Shown here one piece after another: positions 42,491 to 55,930 of a DNA stretch of 64,000 nt. The DNA lies in contig CM037472.1 of assembly GCA_021014325.1 (NCBI GenBank), positions 9,176,001 to 9,240,000 on the forward strand, given 5' to 3'. The notes under the pieces are model-generated. The model did not search any database. It saw only the letters and a list, made by a program, of their open reading frames with translations, and had not been told where the DNA came from. The number at the start of each line of letters is the position of its first letter. Position 1 is the first letter of the stretch. The position numbers and the translations under genes are program-made. Source of the stretch: Plazaster borealis (Eukaryota > Echinodermata > Asteroidea > Forcipulatida > Labidiasteridae).

Positions 42491-45400
42491 AGTAAGTCGT
42501 CTTGGCGAGGAGAGTTTACATCACGGTAAGCCAACTTCTTTGGTTCTGTATAAGTCATTGCTTGGCGAGAGATATATTATGAGGACGAGTTGGCATCTTA
42601 GTTTCATTAGGTCCACTTGAATTGGGTAGAATTGTCTCACAATCTGGATAAGTGGGTGGCACTACTGGAGCTCCGTAGGCCTACCTGAAGCTCTCCACCA
42701 AGCTTCCGTCTCACATTCCTAACTTTATTTTCACATAACCGTTCGGGGCCTATCAATTTGGTTGTCACTTCATGTACAAAGAAGCTGAAACATACCGTTC
42801 CACTAATCGCACGTTATAACAATGATATAAGATTTGTATAGCGCTGGTATCTAGAAAACTATTCACTACGCTATTCACATAATGTAATGGCGATTTGTTT
42901 GCCCTCAAAAACTGGATAGAATTCCCTACTTCACGTGTTTCCATTGTGAAGAAAACAGTTGTGGGACTCGATTGGAATTTCTGGGTTAGAAGCAATGATC
43001 CATGTTTACGTTGTGGAACAGGGAACAATTTTGAATAGGTCTATAAATTACAATTATTTGGACACAAACATGCTGTGAATAATTCTGTCCCAACTTGTTG
43101 TTTTGTCTTTCTCTCAGATAGTTTAGAAACTTTAAAAAACCCAATCAAACAATGGAAGTATTGCATAGTTAAACAAGAACACTTCATGTTTTGGCCATCT
43201 GCGATGCAAAGGTTTTTTGTTCACCTTTAAAACAAGTAGGCCTATGTGCAATGTAGGCCTACTAATTTTTTTCTTCTTCTAGTTTCTTAACCAACCCATA
43301 TGTTTTTTTTTTCTTTCTAATTCCTGTTTGCTGTGATTTTGTTGTTTTTAACATTGTAAATTATCATGCAATTTGGCCTTTGGGTTACAATGTGATAATG
43401 TGAATAAAATATACCATATACCAATAAAATAAAATTAAAGTACAAGATTATCAGGGGAAGAAAGATTGTCAGTTTCATTCGAGAAAAGCTCACTGATTAT
43501 AATGTCCCTACCAACAACACTCCAAAAGTAATGTCAAAGTCGATAAAGTAGAATCCGAAGACCTCAAAATCACCTTTGCTTTTTTCGATCAACTAAGCAC
43601 GCACGAACATCGCATACAATTCATGACAGGACATGAACCGTTTTGTGTTTATGCTTCCATTGAAACGTGACAACCAAATTTAATGACATTTGCACATCAG
43701 GTATAGATTTATCGGTGATGTCTTGAAAACTAGATGATAGAGCAAGCTCACTGTTCCACAACGCAATGATGTAATAGCTTTAATTTTGTCACCGCGTTTT
43801 GGTTTCTCAATGGTGTTTGGTGTTGCTGAATTAATGTTCAGACAAAGCCACCCCCCCTACAACATAGTATACGTCAGCTCACACTGAGGTCAGCAGAGTT
43901 AATCATGGAGGCTCACCTCATATTTTATCAACCATCACTCATTTTTTAATCAACGAGAATAGACGTGTGACAGTTTAAGAGTTTTTATTGAGTACTTCTG
44001 GAAACCACTTATTATTGTATTATTTCTAGCAGAGCGAGAAAACCCTCCCCGTGAAAAGGAAGGTGAGGACGGGTGGGTACAAATAAAAAAGGGAGTGATA
44101 AGCCTGGTACGAGACACGGTTTGTTGGAGAAGTTGATGAGACCAACTTTTTTGACGGTTATAGACGGATTATTTTAGCAGTTGGAAATATAGTGGGTTGG
44201 GATTAATCCCGGATTCATATAAACAAGTTTCAATAAACTGAGGATAAAAAACCAAGGTAAATAGTCAACAAAACTCATTTTCATTTCTATAAATCAAAAG
44301 GAAATCTGAAATTTTTTCGCTTACGACCATCTTCTTGGTTCTGAGCAGGGAGAGGGCTACCCCTGCCCGCCCCCCGCCCCTCTGGTCACGCCAAAGTTAA
44401 TACCTGCTGATGTCCCTATCGTATACTAGTCAACATCACCTCTTGGCGGTGCTAACGAGGCTCTGGCTGGGGGAAGCGGAGTGGAGCCCCACCGTGAATG
44501 TTCCATCCTATGCGCCAAGACTAAATATAGTGTTTTTTCCCCAGTTGTAATGCCGAAGCGGCCTTCATTGCCGGAACCTTGTCTGTGGAATATTAGTGTG
44601 ATTCCCAAAACGTGATGAATAGATAGACAGGTGCTGGGTCAACCACAATGCATCAACTCCTTTTATTTCTCGTTAATCTTGACGTAGCTCGTTTGATGGA
44701 TATGCTTTTAGGAATTGACATATACAAAAGATGTGTTTTTAATGAACAAAAACCAGTCAGTTCTGCATCAGTGGTTACCCCGGGGCCTCTAATAAATAAT
44801 TGCAGATGATTATGGCTGTCAGAGGAAAATGTTAAAACTTTGTTTAACCACGGATCGTGCCCCTGTGGTGGAACATGCATGGTTTATTGTATAACCAACG
44901 ATATCATGGCGGGATGACTAAATAAATGCATTGACCATTAAAGGTATTGTACAGCATTGTTTAACCTTAGTCTGAAAGCTTACTGATTATAAAGTTCATT
45001 CTAGAAAGAAAAAAATTAAGTAAAATATTTCCCTCGGAAATGAAGTCATATTCGAGAAAGCTGTATCTGAAAGCGTAAAAAAACCCGCAACAGCTGAGTC
45101 CGGTTGTTACAACAACCAAAAGGACAATATGCTGAAAATTGTGCATGTTTTGTTCACTGTTTTCTCCTGACTCACACAACGGATTAAGCCCAAATTTTCA
45201 CAGGTTTGTTATTTCATGTATATGGTTGATCACTTAAAAACATGAACAGTGTCTGCGACTATTTTATCAGCTCTACCAATCGTGTATAATACCTCTAAGG
45301 GTATTTTTAAGGCTTATGGTCATGAAGGAAACGGTCCATGCACTCAAATAGACAGCCTACAAAAACAGGTGTTTATAGTAACAAATGAGGGGAATGTTGA

Positions 45401-46833
45401 TATTTTTTTACCCAGGTTTTTTCAATGCCTCGCATATCTTGCATGTCTGAAACGTTAAGTCACTTGCGTTCCTCGCTATAAATTATGATTATTAAAGTCA
45501 ACCAGACAATGCTCTACCAATCCATAAAGCGCATTCCGGAAAATTGGGCGCAATTGGTAAAACTTATGGTTTGGATTGTTGGGATTTTTGTTTTCGTTCT
45601 CTTACGACGCAAGGTCATCTGAGTATAGGCTCCTCAAATAAAATTACAGGTGTCCGTGTCAATGACATGCTGTGGCGTTTGTGAAGCAGAAGTTGAACGG
45701 TAATTATGTAGCTTCAATGTAGTGCTTTCCTTATACGATATGACATTTTGAAAGTTTTGTCCTGTACGTGGTTGAGCTTTGAAACTGCTGAATACAATAT
45801 ACAGGGGTGAGGATGGTGGTGGTGGGGGGGGGGGGGGTCCTACATAAAGTTGTTGAGCAAGACCGAGGAATGATCTTAAAATTGTTCATAAATAACAAAA
45901 AACTCACAGTACGAAGTGTGGACCTGAGAACAAAGAAGTTCACAGGGACTTGAAACATTGACTTACATACGTCCACACAATAGTTGTTTTTCCCCGTAAG
46001 TGCACAGAACTAAGAAATGTCCACAGAGTGTATGCAACACAGTTGTTGGGCATACGGAAGGGCCCTTGTGGGGTCTTTTACACAATTGAACAATGGGCCC
46101 CACACAGCTTTTCTTTGTTCAACTTGGACCCCACAGAGAAATTCTTCAGAAAAGGGAATAATGGAACAACATTAGCAGGACCCAACAAACCCGATCTGTA
46201 GGGTTAGTGTGTGTGCACGGTCTTCCGTATTGACTCATGCAAGTACTCGTATCAGAGTGTAAGCACCACATGAACCCCACCAGCTTGGGATGCCCCAATC
46301 CTCACGAAATAACCTAATCCTCCTAAGTCCTACAAAATGCACATCCTTGTATTTTCTGCTTAAAAGATATGTTCCTGTACATTTATTAAAGCTATCAACT
46401 CTAGCTGAGGGCCAATCAAACCCATCTTACAGAGTCCGAATACCTGGGTGCTGAGTTATCATATAAATAAATACTGAGTAACCAAATAAATCAACAAATA
46501 AATAGCCTGGATTCAGGAGTGTCTCTATAGCCCAGACTAGGGAGTGTACATAATGACCCATAGAGAGAGGACATTGACAGACTATTCGAATTCCGTAACC
46601 AACCCCACGCCCAAACAAAAATACAAAACAAACACTCCACGCACCCCCACACACAAAACAGGAAGTTCCAGCGCATACACCCTCAATGGCAAACAATATC
46701 CTAAAGATGTACTGCAAACTCAACCAAAACGAAGTTGTCCTTGCAGAACGTGATTTAATTCAAAAAAACATCTTTGCAGAAAAGCGAAATAATACCCCAT
46801 GATACACATTCAAAAATACATCTGTGCTTCTTC
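42491..46833. other. Intergenic, AT-rich, no gene seen
   Basis: Apart from the degraded MITE at 44940-45256, I see only a G-run at about 45813-45838 (GGTGGTGGT then 14 G) and unassigned DNA. Confidence 0.35.
44940..45256 (+). mobile_element. 370-bp MITE family, degraded copy
   Basis: The right third (GCCCAAATTTTCACAGGTTT, GTTATTTCATGTATATGGTT) is recognisable; the left part is mostly diverged apart from AAAGGTATTGTACA. Confidence 0.5.
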
Positions 46834-47535
46834 TACACTGTAGACACTGACGTGTTAAATTAACACTTTACACAGTTCGGTCAGAGTCGATTCTTCAGCG
46901 GCTTATCCTATCGCAGTGTTAAATGAAACCAGTGACGGTGTACCTATTTAATTTTCGTAACGTCCATTCAATTCAACTCGCTCTAGTTGAATGCATTGAA
47001 CTTCGTATCAAGATTTGGCATCGACCGGCGTCCTTAAAAGTGTTAAACTTACATTTCAAAGTTAATTGAAGTGTTGATTTGACACTTCAGAATTTAAAAG
47101 TGTAAACTGGTATATTGGCCCATTCATACATGTACGCTATAGCCACCGAGGTAACAAGTACCATGTGAGACTTTATAGAAGATGTAAAAGGAGCAGTGAA
47201 TTTGCAAACATACCGGGTGTTTATGTACACGTTTATTTCAAAATAGCAATTTAATTTAAAACGTGCTTATCAAAGTGCCATACATTATTACTAACCCTGT
47301 CCATATTGGGTCTTAAGCATTCCTGAAACCATCTCAACTCCTTTGGAGTATACACTCCGGCAGTCATATGTATACTTTGAATGAAATTACATGTATAGGG
47401 GCTCCAACATCAAATTTTAAACACAATTACATTGGTGTTCTGTTAACATCCTATGATGTTAATTTGATTCTCTCTTGGGTGTCTATGTGACAACACCCAT
47501 TGTGTCAATTTTAACACCCCAGTTTTTGCAGTGTA
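46834..47535. mobile_element. TACACTG...CAGTGTA element, 700 bp
   Basis: Left end TACACTGTAGACACTGACGT then GTTAAATTAACAC; right end GTGTCAATTTTAACACCCCA then GTTTTTGCAGTGTA. The right 130 bases match the right half of 50621-50849. It may be a longer member of the family or two ends of separate copies. Confidence 0.5.
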
Positions 47536-48911
47536 CACTCAGGCCTTTTAGGCACACTTCGAGATGAACACTTGTTATATGGGGAACAGTAGTAATGCCC
47601 ACATTACTGTTCTGGCGTCTTTCATTTTTCTTTTATATAAAACCCCCTCGATTCAATTTAGCAAAATATGATAAATCAATGGGCAGAGAACGACTTACAA
47701 GGTAAGAGCTTACCCAGGGCAGGGGTACGGCTGAAGGTTATGCGGGAGGCGGGTTTGGGGTTGGAATTCGCCAATAAATCAACCGGATCTAATGCCCTTC
47801 ACCATATTGCGGTTCTATTAGTTTCTTTGCACCTGTTGTTTGTATGTTTCTTTCCGTCCATGTAAAAAAACCAATACCTTTAAATAATCACAAATAAACG
47901 ACATCGAGAGATTGGTCCTACCGTGGCACGTGACATATCCTTGTTTGTAAACAATGCATATTTCTTAAATTAGTCTCAACTTATTTTATTCAGCCTTTTA
48001 AAGTTATTTTGTTACCGCCCTGACTGGAACTTTTTGCCGACTTACACCCAAAACATTTTTTTTCCAACCATGCACTTTGATTCCACACGTTTGATGCATT
48101 ATCGTCCACAACAGAACTCCATTCAAATTGTTTTTATTAATGGGTCTATCGGGCTCACAATCATTAAGAGTTTGGCATTATCCAAGAGGCGGGAGGAAGG
48201 TTCGAACCAAACGAGTGCATCTATCAGCACCTCTGCCGGTCCATACAGCCGCGAAGAGCTTACCCCCTTCCAAGAACACCAAGCCGATTTGTTATTTTGC
48301 CCCCTTTTTGTTTACACTCGATTTACTGTCATTCGTGTGCAGACGAAAAGTGGCTAAGTTCGTTCAATGTAGAAGTTCAGCTAAGGACTCTTTTTGATGA
48401 TGCTACCTTCTGTCTGTCTCCTTAAAACAAAACAAAATCTTCAATTGACCTTGTTTCTATTGATTACAAATTCCCCTTGCAGTTGAGATCGAAATTCGAT
48501 TGAGTCAGATCAGTGTGACGTACACAGTACCATTTCCCCTTAACGTGAAATCTGTGGTTTGTATCTTCGACGAAAAAAAACAAACCCACAAAAAACCATA
48601 AGGGCCGATTCACGAATAGTTGTGCGTCAACAAGTGACGGAAGTCGTTATTTCGAAATAAGTTGTCCTTGCCTGGGGGTAAATAAGGCTTCTTTACCAAA
48701 CACTCGCTGGGACCTACATCTTAAGTTCACACACCGCCACGCCCACCAGGGGAAAATGCACACAAGATCCCTGTACTCACAACATTTTCCCAGCGTTGAG
48801 GTAGGCCTTCAGAATTGCTTCGAAAATTGTTTTATGTACTTATGAGCAGCTCATTAAGATACGAAATTGCAGCACTCTCTTTTTTATCAGGTCAACATTT
48901 GCAAGGTAAAA
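47536..48911. other. Intergenic, no gene seen
   Basis: No protein-like ORF and no repeat structure that I can name. Confidence 0.35.
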
Positions 48912-49136
48912 GTACACTGAAAAACTCCATGAAGACTAACTCAATTTTTGGTCAGTGTGAACCGGTATCTGTGACAAAATGACCCAGAAATGGGCCAAAC
49001 TGATGCAAAATCCGAGTTTAAATCCCATTTCTTAACAAGTCTGACCCTGACCCATGTCAGCCTTACCCAGGAATGGGTCAGCTCCCGTCGCACTCGAAAT
49101 CCGGGTCAATTCTGACCCGGTTAGAGTTAGAGTGTA
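48912..49136 (+). mobile_element. GGGTCA-rich MITE, copy 2
   Basis: TACACTGAAAAACTCCATGA start; GACCCAGAAATGGGCC, GACCCTGACCCATGTCAG and GTCAATTCTGACCCGG inside; TTAGAGTTAGAGTGTA end. Same order as the element at 19405-19627. Confidence 0.65.
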
Positions 49137-50620
49137 TTCGCCTGCGGCAATACTCGCGAAGCAATGGTGCCTCTTGTTGAATGTTTATAATCTAAGAGGT
49201 TGTGCAGTGCAATCAAAGATTAACGTGGTATTAAAATTATATAGGTTTGGCCAACGTATTTAGTTTAAGTCCAACAAGGCTGTCAGATTTTCACATTTTA
49301 GCTTTACGGCCTACATAATAAATTAGAAGATTGCTAATAGAAGGTATTCGTCGTTTGGTTTAAAAAGATTTAACCAGTTTAAAATAATCCTCGATACATT
49401 TAAATGTCATCAACCCAAGCAGAATTTAGAATACACACTAATGGTAATTCGTTCATTTTTTCTACTTTCTTTTAAAGTCAACTTTCGTTGACAAAGGTTT
49501 AGAGTAGTTCTAAATTGAGCAAAACTTGCTTTTATCGCACTGGAATTAATTAACATTTGCCTAGATCGGGTCTCGTGAATAGGATGTTACGCTGAACTAC
49601 AGACAACACGTTCAAACTGCGTCAGATGTGATTTGAAACATTACTAGATCAGCTGTAGCTGTCGGAAGTGAGCACCACTTGTCGGCTATAACGGATGCTC
49701 AAAAGAGAAAGGCTGAAATGCCATTTGGGAATCAACCCCAACCAACAATAAATATCCAATGCAAATAGCACCGGCCAAAAATAATTTGGTCAAAAACCAC
49801 TGCACGTGCTTCACCACCAGACGGTGCGTAAGGATATCAGGTAGCCGTTTTTACATCAGAGTCCCTCTCAGCGTTTTTCCGGCGCCAACTTTTCCCCTCA
49901 AAATGTTGCCTTAACACACAAATAGCCACACGTAGGCACGGCTAGAGCTGATAAGATGTTTATGCGGATACATAAATGTTACACATGCGTGTCCATGGGG
50001 CAGTATCGGTTCGCAAAAGCACCAAGGACGCAGTGTCAAATGTAACATGAATGTTGTCGACAAAAGAAAACAACACATCACTCAAAATAGTGCTGTTGCT
50101 GATTTTACAGCCGAGCGCGGGCTTCTCGGCTGGGTGCAACCCCAGCCGCGTGGGGTAACAGATTTCCCAACCACCGCTCGCCGTTGCAGTAAACAACATT
50201 CACATGAGACAAGAAGCAGCGGGTTTCAACTAGTTTGCCACATGCGCCCCAAGATGAGCCTTGAAATGTTCGCATTAATCATATAAAAAACGGAAGTTAG
50301 CAATCATATTTATTCCACTGGGAGATGAAGCAGATTCGACTACCCAGACCACGCTCATTTGAAGTTCCCCTAATGCAGAACCATAGTTTGGACTCTTCCC
50401 TGTAACAACCCAAAAGCAGAAGCTTGTCATCCTTCTTGGAACTTTATGCCCAGATCATCTGATCCTCAAGATCAGTTAGTCAATTACTCTTCTGCACAAT
50501 ATCATTCTCTGTCCGTTGTTAATACATAAAGCCACCCTAAATGACAAGACATTTACTGTAAAGGTGACCGTTATAAACAAACTGTTTCTAACAACACGGG
50601 CCCTGTAGCTACTAGCAGCG
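49137..50620. other. Intergenic, no gene seen
   Basis: Overlapping ORFs on both strands near 49960-50286 show no recognisable domain and no splice context. I see no repeat here. Confidence 0.35.
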
Positions 50621-50849
50621 TCACTGCAAAAACTGGGGTGTTAAATTATTACCGTGGGTGTTGTCACATATATATATATATATATATACCAACACAAGAA
50701 TCAAAATTTACCCCTCAGGGTGTTAAAATAACACTAATTTCTGCAGAAACATTTACATTGGTGTTATTTTAGGACCCTTTGATGTAAATTTTGATTCCCC
50801 GTTAACAACAACCACGGTGGCAATTTTAACACCCCGGTTTTTGCAGTGA
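50621..50849. mobile_element. MITE with CACTGCAAAAAC ends, copy A
   Basis: TCACTGCAAAAACTGGGGTG and CACCCCGGTTTTTGCAGTGA are inverted and nearly perfect, about 25 bp each. Inner GGTGTTAAAATAACAC words are also palindromic. A (TA)n run is inserted at 50670-50687. Confidence 0.82.
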
Positions 50850-53161
50850 ACCTCCACACCCTTAATATTATTTCGGTTTAATACTTGCCATTGAACTATC
50901 TTTTTGAAAACAGGCCACACATTTTCTGTTCATAAACATTCTGCTCAAACATATTAGTATTACTCCATCTGAATACAAAATGTTGGTTATCTAAATATAA
51001 GTGATTTTTACAAAATATTCTAATGCATGGATCTGACTGAAACATTTCCCCCATACAACATTTAAACAAACAGTCCGCGAGAAAAATACTAGACACCATG
51101 AACACGCTACGAGACTTAAATACAATTCCTTAATAGTCAATAATAACCGGCAAGAGTACACGAGTATAATACAGCTGGATACCAGAACAACTTTTGTGTA
51201 CGCCGTTTCAATTTCGTGATGCAGAAACACCGTCATAACATAAACAAGGCGTGCCCGGGTCGCAGCTGCTTATCGCGGACGGGGTTCAACTCGACGTATC
51301 CCCCGATTACGTCCAAGACACGCGGCATCCTAAAGACGCATCTCTCGCGTGGGAGCTAGGAAATCTACAAGGAAACATCTGGAAATACGTGGTCAACTGT
51401 CCTAGTGCAGTCGGAAATCTAGTCGCTGACAGACAACCATCTCTCAGTAAGATCAAGCGAACTGTGAAAGTGGTCTAGAAAGCAGCCTTCTGTGAACCAT
51501 GCCCGACGTGGGGACAGAGGGTACCCATCCCCCCAATGTTCCCATACTTTAAACACACTATTTTCCTCTTGCAGAAGTGCACCCTTTAACATCATCTAAA
51601 GAATTCCTGAGATTCCAAGCACACAATGAATACACAATTGTGGGGGCACCATGCCCCATATCGAGCACCAAATGGCTCTTGGTGTTAAACAAAAAAAGAG
51701 GGGGGGGGGGAACACACACGAAAAACTAAACAACAAACGAACATAATGTTGTGAAGTGGGCAGCAGTTCTCCAAGTGACGTTCAGAATGCACCATCATGT
51801 TAATTTTTATTCAATGAACCCCGTGATGGACCATGGGGGTCTCAGGAATGTGCATTGGTCGTATAATGACATTCAGTCGGTATGTGTATGAGAAATAGCT
51901 TGGATTGAGAGTTTGATGTTATCTTCGATTTTGGAGCAAAGCAATTACCGGCTGAAGCTTAGAGCGAGTGAGCTCTGTTCTTGGTATACGGCTGAAACGA
52001 AGGTTATTATACGAAGTAATACCTCCTCGTATGCCTCTTTATATACTTTTGTTCCCACCAGGAGGTTCTAAGAGGTACAATTGTTATGGTGCCGTAGCGC
52101 TTTTAAATTGAAGGGATGTGAATGAACCTTCAAGATCACGTTATTAACCAACGTTTACACCCCCAAAACAACATCAAGCGCGATTACATAATTCGGAAGC
52201 GTTCAGCCAAAGTGTTGTCTTTCGTCATGCCCGGAGCCCAGGTATAGTCCAGAAACCAGGGCCGTAGGCACATGCAGGCAGTCTTCACCTCACGACCATG
52301 CTGGGGCCTAGGATGTCCCACTTGTCACGGCTTGCTACTACCAGACTCAGACTGTGTTTGTTTTGACTCTTTCTCCTCATATTGCGTGTCCTTAACCGAG
52401 GTCATGTGTCAGTTTAGGCGCTGCTGGACCCCCAACCCCCCGGCCAATATTAGCACCAGCTGTGGACATTCCATTTAAGTCTCGGCATTAGGAAGTGAGC
52501 TTATGGTCAATCTATTCACGGGATGATGACAATGCCTCTGGTCAAACCTCTCAAATGAAGTATAATTTCTCATGGGGATCGGAAGAGAGAGGCGCTCAAG
52601 TGTTTGAATGGGAAATTTACGGTGCTTTAAATTACCCGAACAGACCAGTTTCCAGGCGGTATAAATAAAGCTTAACGACCCCAAACCTCACACACATATA
52701 TCTTTCCAAAGTTTTTGGTGGCTGGTATTACTTGCTTGATCTCTGGTTATCCTCCTGCATTTTGCTTGAGCTGACTGACCAAAATGTGAATTTGTTAAGA
52801 TGTATAACGACAATAGTATAAATAAATAGTTCACTCTCAGAGCAGGGGGTCCTATGGAAACAATGTGTGAGAAACTACATCACCAGCTACGATTACGAGC
52901 CCACAATGTAGTAAACAAACTACAACCCAGGCCCTTTTCGGCTGTGTCAAGTTGACATTGATACTTAAATAGTACACTGAAATTATCCTCTAGGAAAAGA
53001 CGGACGAAAACTGAACAGTGCCAGATAAAGAGGGGGGTGCTAGAGAGGATTTCCCCGACAAGACAGTGTCGGAAAATTGTCCCATCACACAATCCATACA
53101 TAGAGTACATACATAGAGGCATAGCGCACACAAAGATCGCGGCGCCTTACAAACCTTACGT
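50850..53161. other. Intergenic, no gene seen
   Basis: The 75-codon ORF at 51251-51478 has no recognisable domain. A G-run is at about 51701-51710. Nothing else stands out. Confidence 0.35.
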
Positions 53162-53541
53162 ATTTAAAGGCATCGTACACGTTTGGTAATTACTCAAAAT
53201 ATATATTAGCATGAAAACTGACTTGGTAACAAGTAACAGAGAGCTGTTGATAGTATAAAACATTGTAGGAAACGACTACCCCTGAAGTAACGTAGTTTTT
53301 GAGAAAGAGGCAATTTCTCACTAAAATAATAAAAGACTTCTAGCTAGAAGCCTTTTATTCCTATCTGAAAGCACACAGATTTGTACAACAAGGGTGTTTT
53401 TTCTTTCATCATTTTCTTGCAACTTCGATGACCAATTGAGCCCAAAATTTTCACAGGCTTGTTATATTATGCATATGTTGGGATACACCAAGTGAGAACA
53501 CTGGTCTTTGACAATTACCAAACGTGTACGATGCCTTTAAT
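53162..53541 (+). mobile_element. 370-bp MITE family, copy 4
   Basis: Ends ATTTAAAGGCATCGTACACG and AAACGTGTACGATGCCTTTA are nearly perfect inverted repeats. The central palindrome AGACTTCTAGCTAGAAGCC is intact. It is the cleanest copy in the window, probably the youngest. Confidence 0.88.
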
Positions 53542-54700
53542 AAAGATACAACAATTCTAAATTTCAACCTCAAATTACAACAGTAAAAGTCAGTCAAAGT
53601 CGGCAAATCAGAGTATTGGTGCAGTTTGGCACACTGGACTCTCCCAATCTTATAGATTATAACCTCGTTTTGACCCGAACAGCTGACATCATCTACGTAT
53701 ATAGACTACCGTACCTTTAAAAATGGGAGTAATGCAATAATTGCGTAAAACACACGCCAAGCTGCAGAACAAGTTTACCAGTAAGCTCCTAACGGTCAAT
53801 TGAAGACACTTTTTTCAATGTTTGTAGTTCACTGCACGTGTCTTTCTCATACGGTAGTTATCGCAGAATGAATTCGTTGCATATAGAGAAACTAGTGTTT
53901 GAATGAAAGGAAGGGGCAAGTACATACCCGAGTAACCGAGTTTGTAAACATGCCGTTAAATCAGCCTGACTCCCAGGGCGTATCCCAAAAGGTTTCTCTG
54001 CCTAAAACTCAAACTTCTTTCTTTAAATTATATTTCAGAAGTCCGCTTCTTGGATCGGAAGTGTGAAAAATTAAATTAAAACAGACAAACAAACAAACAC
54101 CCCAACAAACAAACAACACGGCGTGTTTTTCCCGCGTGTGTTGTATAGACCAAGCGGTTTCGTCTTGTCTTTCATTAAGGTACTTACTACAGACTGCGCA
54201 ACCCGCCTGGCCAAAAGATCCCAAAGAAACCCTTTCAAAACGTCAATCAACAACTGACCTGCAGACGAAGGTGTGGACATAAACTGGACCGTGCAAGAAC
54301 GTTGACAAAGAACATTGTATCATGCAGAGTCAAGAGTTTAATATCAAACGCGAGATGGACTGAGAAATCACACTTGTTGTTGTCCATTCCTCACACACAA
54401 TTGACATAAAAGCGGGGGAAATTTTTTGTGCTGGAGACTTTCGTCTGAAAACTGGCTATTGTCTCGTATGCGAAAAGGCCCGGACCCACCTTGAAGGTAG
54501 ACAACAGCTCAATTCACGAAACAGCTGAAAAATGACATAAACACGTTCCTTTACTTCGTGTTCAGAAACTAAAGTATTTCACCTTTATATTTTCTAAGGT
54601 TCCAATCGTATACTATGGAGTAGCTGTTGGGCAAAAAAAAATCCAGTTATTTTCCATGTTGATATTTAGACCAACATTGGGAAAATTATTAGGCAACAAT
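53542..54700. other. Intergenic, no gene seen
   Basis: No protein-like ORF; a short CAAA-rich simple stretch (ACAAACAAACAAACACC) is near 54085-54115. Confidence 0.35.
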
Positions 54701-54816
54701 TATATATATATATATATATATATATGATTTTGGGTTGAACAAAGAAAAATTGACTAGAGTGGGATTTGAACCAACGACCTCCGGTTTAACGTGCCGGCGC
54801 TCTATATATATATATT
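54701..54816 (-). mobile_element. Truncated SINE head framed by TA repeats
   Basis: A (TA)n run ends at about 54724. Next comes the GCTCAGTTGG-family SINE in minus orientation (B box GGTCGTTGGTTCAAATCCCA), which breaks off at GGCGCTCTA and passes straight into TATATATAT. The A box is lost at the TA junction. Confidence 0.65.
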
Positions 54817-54843
54817 TAGTGTATACCGACGACCACATATTTA

Positions 54844-55230
54844 GAATCCTTTATTACGAGTTCACATACCAATTATTGCGGCTTCACAATCGGTTATTAC
54901 GGAATCAACGGGTCCATTTAAGGAGTGATTAACAATCCGTTATTACGGATCCATAACCTGTTATTACAGATCCACAATCCATTATTACGGATGAACAATC
55001 CGTAACTAATAATAACGGATTGACATTGCGTTTTTCCACAAAGAAGGGCTTCATTTACAAACTTATTGTTAATTCTATTTAAAAGAATACCGGTCGCTGT
55101 TTACGTTATATAACGACTTGTGAATCCGTATCCGTAATATGACGGATTGTGAGTGCCATACGTGATAACGAATTGTGAATCCGTAATAAAGAGTATAAAT
55201 CCGTAGTAACGGATTATGAATATGTAGGCC
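54844..55230. repeat. Palindromic satellite, unit around ATCCGTTATTACGGAT
   Basis: About 16-22-bp units such as AACAATCCGTTATTACGGAT and ACAATCCATTATTACGGATG run rightward. After a 90-base gap, units such as TTGTGAATCCGTAATA run in reverse. The unit itself is nearly self-complementary, and the two arms are inverted relative to each other. Confidence 0.8.
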
Positions 55231-55618
55231 CTATAACAGCGGATTCGAAATTAATTTAATGTTGGCGTTAATTGGTTTTTGTAACAACAGAGGAGCACCA
55301 GTTCTTATAAACGTAATTATTTTGTTCTTATCATGAACAGCATTGGCCCTTTTCGCGAAACCAAAATTGGGGTTTGGGATCCGGCTTTGGATCCGTCTCC
55401 TTGATTCAAGCTCCGTAAGGAAAGCACACGTCTTCTAAATAACTGACAGAGCCTAAGCCAAAAGCCAAAGCCAAGCCGTGGTTTCGAAAAAGGGCCAGAG
55501 ATTACACCTTAGGCCTACATGTACACCGTACGTGTCAGAAAGAACTCAGCCCCATCGAACAAAGCCTAATTTCAAAACACGAACAATAGCCATAAGCACA
55601 GCAACGTTATGCTTACCA
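55231..55618. other. Intergenic, no gene seen
   Basis: A short GCCAAAGCC-rich stretch at about 55450-55480; otherwise nothing. Confidence 0.3.
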
Positions 55619-55930
55619 GATTAAGGCTTTCGGCCAAAATGCCATGTCTCCTGCACATTTTGGCCAAGTAAAAAACTGTTGAGCAATATTTTCTGCTTAA
55701 GCAGCTCTATGATAGAGCTGTTAAGCACAACAATTTGCTTAGCATGAAATTCCTTCTTTGATAAAAACAGGATTACCAACCAAATTTCCGTGTGTTGCAT
55801 ATTGCTTGTTACTGGTATTCAGCTGTTGTTTGCTTATCCTGAAAATCACGTGGAAATTTGGTTGGTAATCCTGTTTTTATCAAAGAAGAAATTTTATGCT
55901 AAGCAAATTGTTGTGCTTAGCAGCTCTATG
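55619..55930. mobile_element. MITE (CAGCTCTATGA type) carrying a long near-perfect palindrome
   Basis: Arms 55715-55792 and 55847-55928 are inverted copies almost without mismatch (for example GATAAAAACAGGATTACCAA against TTGGTAATCCTGTTTTTATC), with a 54-base loop. TGCTTAAGCAGCTCTATGA at about 55694 and TTAGCAGCTCTATGAAATTG at the right end relate it to 60098-60283. Confidence 0.85.

Noticed and set aside
42192..42620. 142-codon ORF with LLRYIAV-like repeats
   Set aside because: It results from the 21-base period of the minisatellite, which cannot shift frame.
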